Source: Cryobacterium zongtaii (GTDB taxonomy: Bacteria > Actinomycetota > Actinomycetes > Actinomycetales > Microbacteriaceae). Taken from it: a stretch of DNA of 64,000 nt. The stretch is from NCBI RefSeq assembly GCF_002909375.1, contig NZ_PPXD01000005.1, positions 324,273 through 388,272 of the forward strand, written 5' to 3'. Within the stretch, counting starts at the first letter, position 1, and the number at the start of each line of letters is the position of its first letter. The position numbers and the translations under genes are program-made. Below are positions 42,893 through 52,384 of this stretch, piece by piece. The notes beneath the pieces are model-generated. The model made no database searches and was not told the DNA's origin. It worked only from the letters and a program-made list of their open reading frames with translations.

Positions 42893-45800
42893 GGGGTGAT
42901 CGCTTTCTTCGGGATCGGGCGGGAGTAGTCGAAGGTGTGGCCGTCCACTGTCACGGTGAGCAGCACTGTGCCGGATTCGGGCAGCGGGCCGGGCAGGGTG
43001 CAGGTGGTGGCGCTGTCGGCCGGAGTCGACGCCGATCCGGCGACCGCGCACGCGAAGGTCGCCGCGAGGGTGCCGTTCTGCGGCGCGCCGGTCCAGGAGA
43101 ACCGGCCGGACGGGCCGTCGTAGGCCAGTCCGGTCACGGTGAAGGTGACGGATGCCTCCGGCGCGGTGGTGGTGCCCGACCACGGCCCGCAGGAGCCCCA
43201 CACCGTGCAGGCCTGCAGCTGGAAGGCCACCGCGGAGCCGAACGGCAGGCCGAGCAGGTCGCGCGGCCAGGTGCTGCCGCCGAAGCGCTGTACCGAGCCG
43301 GAGCCATCCGCGGCTCGGATGTTGTAGTGGTCGACACCGGCTGACGGGGTCACCCCGGTGAGGTGGTAGTCCCAGGCGTCACCCTGCTGCTCCATCGCAC
43401 CCTGCACCTGGCTGATCGCGCCGGGAGCGGGCCGCACCAGGACCGTGGCAACGGCGGTCGCCGCGCAACCGGCCCGGTTGTACCCCCAGACCACGAATGA
43501 GTAACTGCCATCGTCGGCGAGCAGGCCGTCGAACACGGCGCTGCGCCCGCCGGCCGGCACACTCTTCTGGTCGAGCACCACCCCGCCGGCGCGGGGTGCC
43601 GTGACGGTGCCGGGCGCGGGGCTCGACACCGAGCAGGCCTGCGCGCCGGTGGGCTGCCCGCCGCCGCTGATCCGCTGCACGAAGTAGCCCGCGACGGCGT
43701 CGCCGCGATCGGCGAAACCGTCCCAGGTCACGGTGACGGCGCCGCTGACATCGGTCGCCGTCGCGGTGATCCCGCCGGCGACCGCCGCACCGTACGGCGT
43801 TCCGGTGGCGGCGGTGGTGTTCCAGCTCGACAGGGCGGGGTAGGCGTCGTTGCGGGCACTGACGGTGTAGCCAATGCTGGTCCCGTTGGCCAGGCCGTCT
43901 ACGCGCAGGGTGCAGCGGGCGGCCGCGCAGCGGGCTCCGGTGGCGCTCACCTCGGGTTGGGCGACCCCGGCGACACTGACCTGGTAGCCGCGGATGGCGG
44001 TGCCGCCGCCCGTCGCCGCCACGAGGTCCCAGCCGAGCAGCAGGGCACCGTCTTCGGGCACGGCGGTGAGCCCGGTGGGTGCGGCCGGGATCACGTCGGA
44101 CCAGACCGTGGCGGCGAGGGTGACTGCCGTCGCTGTGCCGACGCCGTTCTGCGCGGCGACGCTGACGCGCACGGCGTTGGCCTGCCCGTTGCCGGGTGTG
44201 GCGAGGGTGCAGGAAGTGGCCGCGCACACTGTGCTGCCGAGGGTGCGGCCGGAGGCGGCGTCGAGGGTGGTCACCTGGTAGCCGGAGATGGGCGAGTTGT
44301 TGGCGGCGCCGGGGTTGAAGACCACGGTGACGCGCCCGTCGGCGAAGCCCGTGGCCCGCAGCCCGGTGACGGCGTCGGGAACGTCCTGCACCGATACCCG
44401 CACGGTGCCCCAGGTGTACCGGTCGGGGTCGTTGGTGGCGTCAGCGACCTGGTACTGCAGGGTGCTGTCAGTGGGCTGCGCGTCGGCGGACACCCGCACG
44501 GTGAGCCTGCTGTTGTCGGCGCTGGGGGTGATCGTCACCCCGGCGGGCAGTGCGGCCGCATCCAGCCCGCGTACCGCGAGCACGCGCAGTGGGACCGCGG
44601 GGAACGGGTTGGTGGCGCCGTCGTTGGCGAGCACATCGATGACGGTGCTGCGCCCGCGGGGCGCGATGGCCGCATCCGTGGCCGGCAGCGCGAGGGGTCT
44701 GGTGGAGGCCACGACCTTCAGTTCGACGCGCCCGGCCTTTCCGGTGCTGAGGTCGTCGCGCACCCCGATCGTGACCGCGCTGGTGCTGCCCTTCGGGGTG
44801 CCGTCCAGAGCGGTCACGGTGAGCAGGCTGCCGTTCAGCGTCTGCTCGAAGCCGGTCGGCACCGGGTCGAGCACAGTGAAGGCGAGTTCGTCGCGGTCCT
44901 CCGGGTAGGGGTAGGAGGTGAGCTTGGCCAGGTCGATGACTTTCTTCTGGCCGGGTTCGAAGTCGATTCCCGCCCCGTCGAATGCGGGCGGCTGGTTCTC
45001 CCGCGGTGTCACGGTGATCGGCAGCACTATCGTGGCAGTGCGTCCGGCGGGGTCGGTCGCGCTGGCGCCGTCGGTCACCTCGAAGGAGATGGAGGCGGGC
45101 CCGAAATACTGGTCCGCGCTGGTGAACGCGAGGGTATGGGCACCCGTTGCGAGTTCGGCGCCGTTGGCGTGCGTGGCACGCACGGTGTTGCGGTCGGTCA
45201 GTTGCACGGGCGTGTCGCCGACGGCGACGACGTAGTCGTTGATGTCGATGTTGATGGTGGCCTCGCTGGCCACGACGAGTTTGGCGGCCCCGGCCCGCAG
45301 CTGCGGGAGGGCGTCGTCGGTTCCCGGTACCCAGACGAACGCGTAGGCGATGATCTCGGGGTCTTGGGGGTGGCTGACGCTGAACGGGATGATCTGGCTG
45401 GTCTTGGCGACGGACACGCGGATCTGGGCGGTGTCGGTGACCGTCGCCGCGCCGTCGTAGCCGGGCAGGACGGCCAGCAACAGGTCCCTGGCCGGCCCTT
45501 CGGCGAAGAACACCCTGGCGAGCACGTCGACGTCGACGGTGTCCCGGCCCAGCACATCGGAGAGCCTCAACCGGGTGTCGGCGGCCTCGGGGTGGGCCCG
45601 GGGGGCGTCCGGGGTCACGACGACGGTGAGGAAGGCGGAGCCGGTGCCGCCGCGCTCGTTCTGGATCTGATAGACGAAGCCATACCGGCCGCTGACGTTC
45701 GGGGCGCGCACCACGACGAGGTCACCGTCGACGACGGCGGTGCCGGCGGCCCCGCTCGCGGCACCGTCAGTCGCCTCGACCGCGGTGATGCTCAGTGCGC

Positions 45801-48800
45801 CGCCGTCGGGGTCGGAGTCGTTGCCGAGCACCCGCACCGACACCCGGGAACCGGGCCGCACGGTCACCTCATCCGGCACGGCGACCGGGTTGCGGGCCCC
45901 GTCCGGGCGCGGGCTGATGCCCACCCGCACGGTGCCGGTGGCACGGGCGCCGAGGGCGTCGATGACGGCGTAGCTGAAGGTGTCGGTGCCCGCTGAGTAG
46001 TCGCCGGCCCGGTAGCTGAGCGAGTCGGCGTCGACGGCGGTGACGGTGCCCTTCTCGGGGTTGGTCTCCTGGCCGAGCAGCTGCACGGAGTCACCGTCGG
46101 GGTCGATCCCGGTGCGAGGGATCTGGATGCGCACGGTGTCACCCGCCAGTACCCGGGCGGTGACGGTGGGCGGCAGCGGCGGGTTGTTGGTGGCGGCGTC
46201 GGTCTCCCGCACCGAGATGCGCACCTCGGCGTTGGCGAACTGCCCGTCAGGGGCGCTCACCCTGTACACGGCGGTGAAGTTGCCGGTGCTGGCCGGGGCG
46301 AGGTAGCGCAACACCCGGCCGGAGGCGAAGAGCAGCCCGGCGCCGGCGGGCAGCGGGGTCGAGAGCACGGGGTCGAGAGTAAGAGGGTCGCCGTCGGGGT
46401 GTTCGTCGTTGGCGAGCACGGGGATGTCGATGGTGTCGCCGACCCGGACCGACACCGAGTCTGCCGCCGCGACGGGCGGCTGTCTGGTGGTCGCCGCGGG
46501 GATCTCGATCACCGTGACGGTGCCGGTGGCCGAGGCCAGGCCGTTGCTCACCGTGTAGTCGAAGCTGGTCGTGCCCGACTCGAGCGGGCGGGTCAGGGTG
46601 ACCCTCAGGAAGTGCTGGTCGAGGATCTCGACGGTCAGTCCGCTGCCGGCGGGCACGTTGGAGCTTCCGGTGACCAGCAGCACTCCCCCGGCCGGATCGA
46701 TGTCGGTTGCGAGCACGTCGATGACGGTGGGCTGCTGCGGGCGCAGGAAGGCGGTATGCGGCACCGTGATGGGCCGGCCGGGGCTGTCAGGGTCGGGGTC
46801 GACGTCGACCCGGATCAGCCCGGTCACGGTGGTCGCGCCGTCGGTCACCGCGTAGTCCAGGTAGTGCACGCCGACGGTGTCGCTGGCGAACCTGAAGGTT
46901 CCGCCGGCGAAATCCGCCGTGATGCTGACACCGGGCTTGTCTGGCACAGCGCCCAGGCGGAGCGGACCATTGCCGCCGCGGGCGTGCTCCAGCGGAGCGA
47001 CGGTGACCTCGCTGCCCGCCGTGGTGCGCACGGCGAACGCGTCGGCGACGATGGGCACGGTCCCGGCCGCACGCACCGTCACGTCCAGGGTCCCCGCGCC
47101 GGTGAGGCTGCCGTCCGAGACGGCGAGGCCGACCTGGGCGGCGTCGCCGCCGTCGCCGGCATCCGTGAACAGCACGGCGCCGGCCGGCGTCGAGGTCGCG
47201 GTGTCCGGGGCCGCGGCGGTGGCCGCGGTGAGGTAGAACGGGTCACCGTCCGGGTCGATCCAGTCGCCGAGCACCTGGGTCTCCACGCTGCCGCCGGCCG
47301 CGACGGTGGCCCGGGTCTGGCGGGCCTGTGCGGGGGCGGAGTTTTCGTCCGGGCTGCGGACCGTGACCGTGACGGTGGCGTCGGCGGTGCCGCCGCGTCC
47401 GTCACTGACCGTGTAGTCGAAGCTGAGGCTGCCGGACGCCTCCGGGGTGAGGGTGAGCTGCAGCTGCTGATTGCCGGCGACCAGGTCGATGCGGCCCTGA
47501 TCGGCCGGCGGCGGTTCCACACCGTCGATGACCAGCACGTCGTCGTTGGGGTCGTAGTCGTTCAGAAGCGCCGGCAGGGTGACCGTACGGCCGGGGCGGG
47601 CGCCGAACGCGTCGTCGATCGCGACCGGCGGCAGCTGGGTGTCCTCGTAGTCCGGCGGGGTGTCCTCGGTGGCGCTGGTCACCTCCTGCTGGTCGGAGAC
47701 CGGGTCGATGAGGTCATCCCAGTTGTCGATGAGTTCGTTGTCCCGCTGCACGTTCCAGGTGGCGCCGTTGCGGGCGTCGTTGAGCAGCAGCCGGGTGCCG
47801 TTCTGCCGGTATTCCAGGCGCGCGTCGCCCGCGAGGCCGGCCAGGGTTGCGGTGGTTCCAGCCGGCGAACCGATGCCGCAGGCCTGCCAGGCGGTGCCGT
47901 CCGCCCACGCCGCGTAGGCACATCGACCGTCCTGGGCGGGCGCGGCCGGGCTGCCGGCGACAGACTGGTCGGCCAGGAGCTCGGTGGCAGCCCCACGGTC
48001 GAGCGGCACGCTGAGCAGACCGCTGCGGTGCGAGATCAGAACCCTGTCGCCGGCCGTCGCCGGCTCCTGCAGTCTGGGCAGGTCAGTGAGGCTGCCGGTG
48101 AGGTCGACGGCGCGTTGGGGTAGGTGCAGGATGCCGGTAGTCGTGTTCAGCAGCGCCCAGCTGCCGTTCACCTGGCTGAGCTGGTAGACGTCTGAGGGGT
48201 CCCCGGCCGACACCGTCCTCGTCTCGGCGACGGCCTCCGGGTGGTCGGGGTCGATCCGCACGAGGGTCTGCGTGGCCGGGGTGAACGCGAACAGGACTCC
48301 GGCGGCGTCGAGGCTGAACAGGGTCCCGGTGCCCAGCGCGAGGGCGGGATCTGTGGTGCTGTCGAAAGTCGCCAGGTCGGCGCTGTTCGCCCGCCAGAGG
48401 TCACCGTCGGCCGAGATCGCGGCGAGGTCGCCCGCCAGACGCACCTCGGGGGCATCCGGCGGCAGCGCCACACTGTCGGTGACCGTCGCGGTGGCCGGGT
48501 CGAGGATGTCCAGGGTGCCGTTGCCGGCGTCGACCACGAGCACTGTCCCGCCGTGCTGCACCACGGAGGTGCGGTCGGATTCGACGGGAACCACGGTGTT
48601 CAGTTCGGCGATCTCGGTGTTGACTCTGCCCACCAGCTGCCGGGTTTCGCTGGCCACCCACACGGCGGCGTCACCCAGGTCGACTTTCTGCGCGGTGTAG
48701 CCGCCGGAGACCACCGCGACGGTGACCACCAGGGCGGTGACCAGGGTTCCGCCGGTGATCGAGGCGGCGAGGGAGCGGTGCGTGGCCAGCCAACGGCGGA

Positions 48801-48804
48801 TCAT
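42889..48804 (-). CDS. Giant membrane-anchored Ig/cadherin-like and Fn3 repeat protein
   Basis: 1,971 residues from the ATG at 48804, which overlaps the kinase stop. One transmembrane helix at about 12-38 acts as an uncleaved anchor with the rest outside. Residues 45-370 look like a beta-propeller (repeated VVDAGNGTLDI, LFSLDAAGVLFAF units). From about 395 to 1470 there are many Ig/cadherin-like repeats with the NDYDPNDD, ANDEHPDGD and GNDSDPDGG acidic loops typical of Ca-binding turns and SFDYTVSDG strands. From about 1478 come five Fn3-like repeats with Cys pairs (VCAATSC, RCAAARC). It is probably a surface adhesin, wall-binding or signal-receiving protein. Bifidobacterial PFNA clusters hold a comparable FN3 protein. 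Confidence 0.9.
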   Translation of the reverse strand: MIRRWLATHRSLAASITGGTLVTALVVTVAVVSGGYTAQKVDLGDAAVWVASETRQLVGRVNTEIAELNTVVPVESDRTSVVQHGGTVLVVDAGNGTLDILDPATATVTDSVALPPDAPEVRLAGDLAAISADGDLWRANSADLATFDSTTDPALALGTGTLFSLDAAGVLFAFTPATQTLVRIDPDHPEAVAETRTVSAGDPSDVYQLSQVNGSWALLNTTTGILHLPQRAVDLTGSLTDLPRLQEPATAGDRVLISHRSGLLSVPLDRGAATELLADQSVAGSPAAPAQDGRCAYAAWADGTAWQACGIGSPAGTTATLAGLAGDARLEYRQNGTRLLLNDARNGATWNVQRDNELIDNWDDLIDPVSDQQEVTSATEDTPPDYEDTQLPPVAIDDAFGARPGRTVTLPALLNDYDPNDDVLVIDGVEPPPADQGRIDLVAGNQQLQLTLTPEASGSLSFDYTVSDGRGGTADATVTVTVRSPDENSAPAQARQTRATVAAGGSVETQVLGDWIDPDGDPFYLTAATAAAPDTATSTPAGAVLFTDAGDGGDAAQVGLAVSDGSLTGAGTLDVTVRAAGTVPIVADAFAVRTTAGSEVTVAPLEHARGGNGPLRLGAVPDKPGVSITADFAGGTFRFASDTVGVHYLDYAVTDGATTVTGLIRVDVDPDPDSPGRPITVPHTAFLRPQQPTVIDVLATDIDPAGGVLLVTGSSNVPAGSGLTVEILDQHFLRVTLTRPLESGTTSFDYTVSNGLASATGTVTVIEIPAATTRQPPVAAADSVSVRVGDTIDIPVLANDEHPDGDPLTLDPVLSTPLPAGAGLLFASGRVLRYLAPASTGNFTAVYRVSAPDGQFANAEVRISVRETDAATNNPPLPPTVTARVLAGDTVRIQIPRTGIDPDGDSVQLLGQETNPEKGTVTAVDADSLSYRAGDYSAGTDTFSYAVIDALGARATGTVRVGISPRPDGARNPVAVPDEVTVRPGSRVSVRVLGNDSDPDGGALSITAVEATDGAASGAAGTAVVDGDLVVVRAPNVSGRYGFVYQIQNERGGTGSAFLTVVVTPDAPRAHPEAADTRLRLSDVLGRDTVDVDVLARVFFAEGPARDLLLAVLPGYDGAATVTDTAQIRVSVAKTSQIIPFSVSHPQDPEIIAYAFVWVPGTDDALPQLRAGAAKLVVASEATINIDINDYVVAVGDTPVQLTDRNTVRATHANGAELATGAHTLAFTSADQYFGPASISFEVTDGASATDPAGRTATIVLPITVTPRENQPPAFDGAGIDFEPGQKKVIDLAKLTSYPYPEDRDELAFTVLDPVPTGFEQTLNGSLLTVTALDGTPKGSTSAVTIGVRDDLSTGKAGRVELKVVASTRPLALPATDAAIAPRGRSTVIDVLANDGATNPFPAVPLRVLAVRGLDAAALPAGVTITPSADNSRLTVRVSADAQPTDSTLQYQVADATNDPDRYTWGTVRVSVQDVPDAVTGLRATGFADGRVTVVFNPGAANNSPISGYQVTTLDAASGRTLGSTVCAATSCTLATPGNGQANAVRVSVAAQNGVGTATAVTLAATVWSDVIPAAPTGLTAVPEDGALLLGWDLVAATGGGTAIRGYQVSVAGVAQPEVSATGARCAAARCTLRVDGLANGTSIGYTVSARNDAYPALSSWNTTAATGTPYGAAVAGGITATATDVSGAVTVTWDGFADRGDAVAGYFVQRISGGGQPTGAQACSVSSPAPGTVTAPRAGGVVLDQKSVPAGGRSAVFDGLLADDGSYSFVVWGYNRAGCAATAVATVLVRPAPGAISQVQGAMEQQGDAWDYHLTGVTPSAGVDHYNIRAADGSGSVQRFGGSTWPRDLLGLPFGSAVAFQLQACTVWGSCGPWSGTTTAPEASVTFTVTGLAYDGPSGRFSWTGAPQNGTLAATFACAVAGSASTPADSATTCTLPGPLPESGTVLLTVTVDGHTFDYSRPIPKKAITP

Positions 48805-50246
48805 TGCGCTCCCGTTGCCGGGTCGACGCACTTCTCGGTGCTGGCGGCGCCGGTGCGTCCGTCGCGGTTCACGCTCACGGTGACGCAGACCGGCGTCCGG
48901 GCAGCGCTCGGCGCGGTGTCGGTCTGGACCGTGAACTGGGTGCCGCGCTGGATGCTGCTCTCGCCGCTCCGCAGGCTGACCACGTAGCTGTCACTGTCGC
49001 GCAGGCCCGGGTCGGCCCAGCTGAACACAATGGTGCCATCGCCCGCGCGGCCGGTGACATCGCTGACCCGCGGCAGCGCGGAGTCCCCCGGGCTCGCGGG
49101 AGCGCCGGAGAGCACCGGGCCGAGCAGCAGGGCGCCGGCGACGACGCCGAGCCCGACCACCAGCAGGCCGCCGGCGATGACGGCCGCGAGAGTGCGCCGC
49201 CGTTGGGCGGGGCGTGGCCGGTCGGCGCGGGGTGCTTCGGCGCGGGTCGACGCAGCAGCGGTGCGGGCGGCGCCCGGCTCCCGACGTTGGCGGCGGGCCG
49301 GCTGGGCGTCCACGGAGACCAGGCCGGTGATGCGGGTCTGATCGTCAGCGTCCCCGGCGGCCTGGGCTTCCCACTCGGCCGTCGCGAGCTCGAGCGGAGT
49401 CTGGGCGAGCCCGAGCTCGGCCTCCACGGCCTGCAGCTCCCGGATCAGCTCGAGCGCACTGGCCTGGCGCCGCTCGGGGCGTTTGGAGAGGGCCCGGGCC
49501 AGCACCAGCTCCAGGCGCTCCGGCACGTCGGGCCGACCGATGGGCGGCAGCGCCGTCTTCTGGATGCGGGCCATCAGCTGGGCGGGCCCGTTGCGATCGC
49601 CGGGTAGTTCGAACGGCGACCGGCCGGCCAGCAGCGTGTAGAGCGTCGCCCCGAGTGACCAGACCTCGGCGGCTACCGAGCCCGGGCTCTCGTCGAACAG
49701 CACTTCGGGCGCCGACCACGGGATCGAGAGTCCGACCTGGTCGCTCTCCTCCGCCTCACCGAGGGTGGCCGCAATGCCGAAGTCGGACAGCACCGGATGC
49801 CCGTACGCGGTGATCAGGATGTTCGACGGCTTGATGTCCCGGTGCAGCACGCCGGCCCGATGGGCGGTCTCCACGGCGCTGGCGATGGTCACCCCGATCC
49901 GGAGCAGTTCGGACACCGGCAGGCGGCCCGACCGGTAGCGCTGGTCGAGGGCGTTGGAGCAGTACTCCATCACCAGGAACGGGCGGCCGTCGGCGGACAC
50001 CCCGGCCTGGAACACCGTGAGCACCGACGGGTGGGCCGACAGTTGAGCCATCAGGTTCGCCTCGGCCTGGAACAGACGCCGGACCGGGTCGCTGACCACC
50101 TCGGCGAGGAGCACCTTGACGGCCACCTGGCGCCGCGGCAGGTTCTGTTCGTACAGGAACACATCGGCGAAGCCACCGGCACCCAACGGCCTCAGGTAGG
50201 AGAACCCCGGCAGGGCCGGGGGCGTCGACGGCAGTCTTACCGCCAT
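48801..50246 (-). CDS. Membrane Ser/Thr kinase with extracytoplasmic Fn3-like domain
   Basis: 481 residues from the ATG at 50246, preceded by GGGAGG with 4-base spacing. Kinase domain at about 15-275: GAGGFADVFLYEQ, VAVKVL, VLHRDIKPSNILI, LSDFGIA, SIPWSAPEVLFD. A linker rich in Ala/Arg and a transmembrane helix near 350-378 lead to an outside domain of about 95 residues (VSDVTGRAGDGTIVFSWADP, with two Cys) that looks like one Fn3 repeat. The giant protein encoded next also ends in Fn3 repeats, so the kinase may contact it outside the cell. It is more distant from the two kinases at 13-16 kb than these are from each other. Confidence 0.92.
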   Translation of the reverse strand: MAVRLPSTPPALPGFSYLRPLGAGGFADVFLYEQNLPRRQVAVKVLLAEVVSDPVRRLFQAEANLMAQLSAHPSVLTVFQAGVSADGRPFLVMEYCSNALDQRYRSGRLPVSELLRIGVTIASAVETAHRAGVLHRDIKPSNILITAYGHPVLSDFGIAATLGEAEESDQVGLSIPWSAPEVLFDESPGSVAAEVWSLGATLYTLLAGRSPFELPGDRNGPAQLMARIQKTALPPIGRPDVPERLELVLARALSKRPERRQASALELIRELQAVEAELGLAQTPLELATAEWEAQAAGDADDQTRITGLVSVDAQPARRQRREPGAARTAAASTRAEAPRADRPRPAQRRRTLAAVIAGGLLVVGLGVVAGALLLGPVLSGAPASPGDSALPRVSDVTGRAGDGTIVFSWADPGLRDSDSYVVSLRSGESSIQRGTQFTVQTDTAPSAARTPVCVTVSVNRDGRTGAASTEKCVDPATGAQ

Positions 50247-50324
50247 GGCGCCTCCCGTGAATCGTCTCGAACGGTCGAAGGAACCGACCGGATTGCCTGC
50301 TTGCCCTGCCTGATCGCAGGATGT

Positions 50325-50363
50325 GGTCGTCGTCACGGGTATCGACGACCTTGCACAATTCTA
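50325..50363 (-). promoter_or_regulatory. Possible internal promoter and leader hairpin before the kinase
   Basis: In the 130-base gap between phosphatase and kinase, the minus strand has TAGAAT (50358-50363), a good -10, followed in the leader by a perfect 8-bp inverted repeat (50343-50350 with 50325-50332). This would allow kinase-to-ATPase expression separate from the phosphatase. Confidence 0.4.
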
Positions 50364-50376
50364 CGGCTGCGGGTCC

Positions 50377-51252
50377 TCAGGCCCCGGCAGCGGCGTCGGC
50401 CGAGTCGTCATGAACATCGGCGTCATGAACATCGGCGTCATGAACACTCTCGTCATGAATACCGTCGAGATCGTCGACGCTGAGCACGTCCAGGACTATC
50501 GCGGTCACGTTGTCGCGGCCGCCGTTCTCCAGCGCCGCGGTCACCAGGGCCGCGACGGCGTCCTCGGCCTTCGGGTTCGACAGCAGAAAATGCCGGATGC
50601 CGTATGCGGTCAGCTCCTTGGTGAGCCCGTCCGAACAGACCAGGATGCGCTGGCCCGCCGTCAGCGGCAGGATGCGATAGTCGGGCACCGGTGGTTCGTG
50701 GAATCCGACGGCCCGGGTGATGACATTTCCGTGCGGATGCACATCCGCTTCCTCACGGGTGATCCGGCCCGCGTCGACGAGCTCCTGCACCACCGAATGG
50801 TCGACCGTCACCTGCTCCAGGACTCCGGAGCTGAGCTGGTAGACCCGCGAGTCGCCGATGTTGTACGCGATGAACTGCGGGGCATCCGAGACGATGGCCA
50901 CGGCAACGCCGGTGACGGTGGTGCCGGTGCCCAGGTCGGTGACGCCTTCGCCGGCCTTCATGTCGTCAACGGCGAGGGCGAGGGCCCGGTTGATGGCCTC
51001 TGCCGTCGTATCAGCGTCGCTGCCCAGTTCGGCGAGCCGGGTCACCACGGCCTTGCTGGCGACATCGCCGGCGGAGTGGCCGCCCATGCCGTCGGCCACC
51101 GCAAAAATGGGTGATCGGGTTACCAGGCTGTCTTCATTGACTTCGCGGCGATGACCAACGTCGGTGAGCGCGGACCAGGCCAGGGTGACGGATTTCTTCA
51201 CCGCGGGGAGCGCGATCGTGTGGCTGGGTGAGCCTTGACCTATCTGGGTCAC
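50377..51252 (-). CDS. PP2C-type Ser/Thr protein phosphatase
   Basis: 291 residues from a GTG at 51252 (GGAAGG upstream); an in-frame codon at 51285 is possible. Metal and phosphate motifs: HRREVNEDS, VADGMGGHSAG, GTGTTVTGVAV, YNIGDSRVYQL, CSDGLT and GGRDNVTAIVL. It should reverse phosphorylation by the neighbouring kinase. No transmembrane segment, so it is cytoplasmic. The C-terminus carries a short His/Asp repeat (VHDADVHDADVHDD) encoded by a 15-base tandem repeat that looks expandable. Confidence 0.92.
   Translation of the reverse strand: MTQIGQGSPSHTIALPAVKKSVTLAWSALTDVGHRREVNEDSLVTRSPIFAVADGMGGHSAGDVASKAVVTRLAELGSDADTTAEAINRALALAVDDMKAGEGVTDLGTGTTVTGVAVAIVSDAPQFIAYNIGDSRVYQLSSGVLEQVTVDHSVVQELVDAGRITREEADVHPHGNVITRAVGFHEPPVPDYRILPLTAGQRILVCSDGLTKELTAYGIRHFLLSNPKAEDAVAALVTAALENGGRDNVTAIVLDVLSVDDLDGIHDESVHDADVHDADVHDDSADAAAGA
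50406..50465. repeat. 15-base tandem repeat in the phosphatase tail
   Basis: Four consecutive 15-base units beginning CGTCATGAA; the first two (50406-50420, 50421-50435) are identical and the next two diverge at their ends. The unit keeps the reading frame and encodes VHDAD-like pentapeptides at the C-terminus. Confidence 0.85.
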
Positions 51253-51300
51253 GGGTGGTGCCTTCCGAATACAAACGTGCGGCAACGCAGCGAACGACGG

Positions 51301-52338
51301 TCAGTCCGCTGGCAGTATCTCGATCAGGTTACCGTCCCCGATGTCCACCGTTGTACCGGGCAACACCGTGAGCGAGGCTCCGAAGCGCAACCGCTGGGTG
51401 CGACCGAGGGGAAAATGAACCAGTGTGCCGTTCGTCGAACCGAGGTCGGTGACGACGACGGCGTCGCCGTCCTGCCGGATTTCGAGGTGATTCGCCGAGA
51501 CGAGCGCTGTCGCTGAGGCCACCACGATCAGCTCCAGCCGCTCACCGGGCTGGATGCGCCGAGGCCGGGGGCTTCGCCCGATCCGGTACACCGCGCCCAA
51601 TCGCACCACCTCGCCGGTGGCCAACCTGAACCCGTAGGGCCCCGGCCGGTCGGCGGGTTCGTCGGCGGATGGGTCGGCCGGTTCGTCCGAGGGCTCGACG
51701 GCCGGTGCACCGGCGGCCACGACGACAACGCGGTCTCGCATCCGCCGGTCGAGCACGACCGTGTCGTCCACGATCCGTCTGGGGCGAAGCACCGTGTCAG
51801 CGGTGTCGTCCGGTTCGCCGGCGACCGACCAGAACAGGGTGTCGCCGGCGTCGATGCCCGTGCCGAGCATCCGCCCGGCAGCCAGCCGGTCGGACCGAGC
51901 GACGGCGGCCAGGGGCGAGCCGATCACCAGCCCGGTCACGGACTGGAACTCCGCCAGCAGCCAGGGCCTGATGTTGCGGTCGGTGAACCGGCGGGATCCC
52001 CCGATCGAGAAGACGTCCACGGCGATGGCTCCACGCACGACGGCGTGCACGGGGATGCCGTCTTGCGTCGGGTCGTCTCCGTTTGTCCCGTCGCCGGCGC
52101 GGCGGACGCCCGGCACGATCACCGCGAACGCGTCCGGTTCTCCAGCACCGCCAAGCGGGATCAGCGACACGAGCGCCTCGAGTGTGACGGCGGTCTCAGC
52201 GGCGAGGGCGTGCAGGGCGGCCACGACGGGGCTGGCGGTGCTGGCGGGCACAACGGCCAGGAACCCGCGGCCCACCACGAACGTCCATTCGGCGCTCTCC
52301 AACGGCGCGGTCTCGCAGCCGACCCGTCCCAGTTGCAT
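51301..52338 (-). CDS. FHA domain protein heading the kinase locus
   Basis: 345 residues. The first 200 residues form a domain I do not recognise. The region at about 170-200 has Thr sites in acidic context (DDTADTVLRP, DDTVVLD). An FHA domain occupies about 240-340 (YRIGRSPRP, VSANHLEIRQ, VVTDLGSTNGTLV). The canonical SxxH and the Asn/Gly loop are present, so phosphothreonine binding is likely. It lies 48 bases upstream of the phosphatase and opens the nine-gene cluster. The start is supported by GGGAG, with a TAGCAT about 25 bases upstream as a possible -10. Confidence 0.85.
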   Translation of the reverse strand: MQLGRVGCETAPLESAEWTFVVGRGFLAVVPASTASPVVAALHALAAETAVTLEALVSLIPLGGAGEPDAFAVIVPGVRRAGDGTNGDDPTQDGIPVHAVVRGAIAVDVFSIGGSRRFTDRNIRPWLLAEFQSVTGLVIGSPLAAVARSDRLAAGRMLGTGIDAGDTLFWSVAGEPDDTADTVLRPRRIVDDTVVLDRRMRDRVVVVAAGAPAVEPSDEPADPSADEPADRPGPYGFRLATGEVVRLGAVYRIGRSPRPRRIQPGERLELIVVASATALVSANHLEIRQDGDAVVVTDLGSTNGTLVHFPLGRTQRLRFGASLTVLPGTTVDIGDGNLIEILPAD

Positions 52339-52384
52339 CAGGCTCCCTCGTTCCTTTGATGCTAAACCCGACGGCCGAGTCGAC

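Noticed and set aside
43957..48123. Long plus-strand frames (679 and 574 codons) opposite the giant surface protein.
   Set aside because: They lack starts with ribosome-binding sites and have Gly/Val/Asp-rich shadow composition; the minus-strand repeats are coherent over the whole length.
50406..50465. Short direct repeats considered as a CRISPR array or iteron cluster.
   Set aside because: Units are only 15 bases, directly adjacent with no spacers, and lie in frame within the phosphatase gene.
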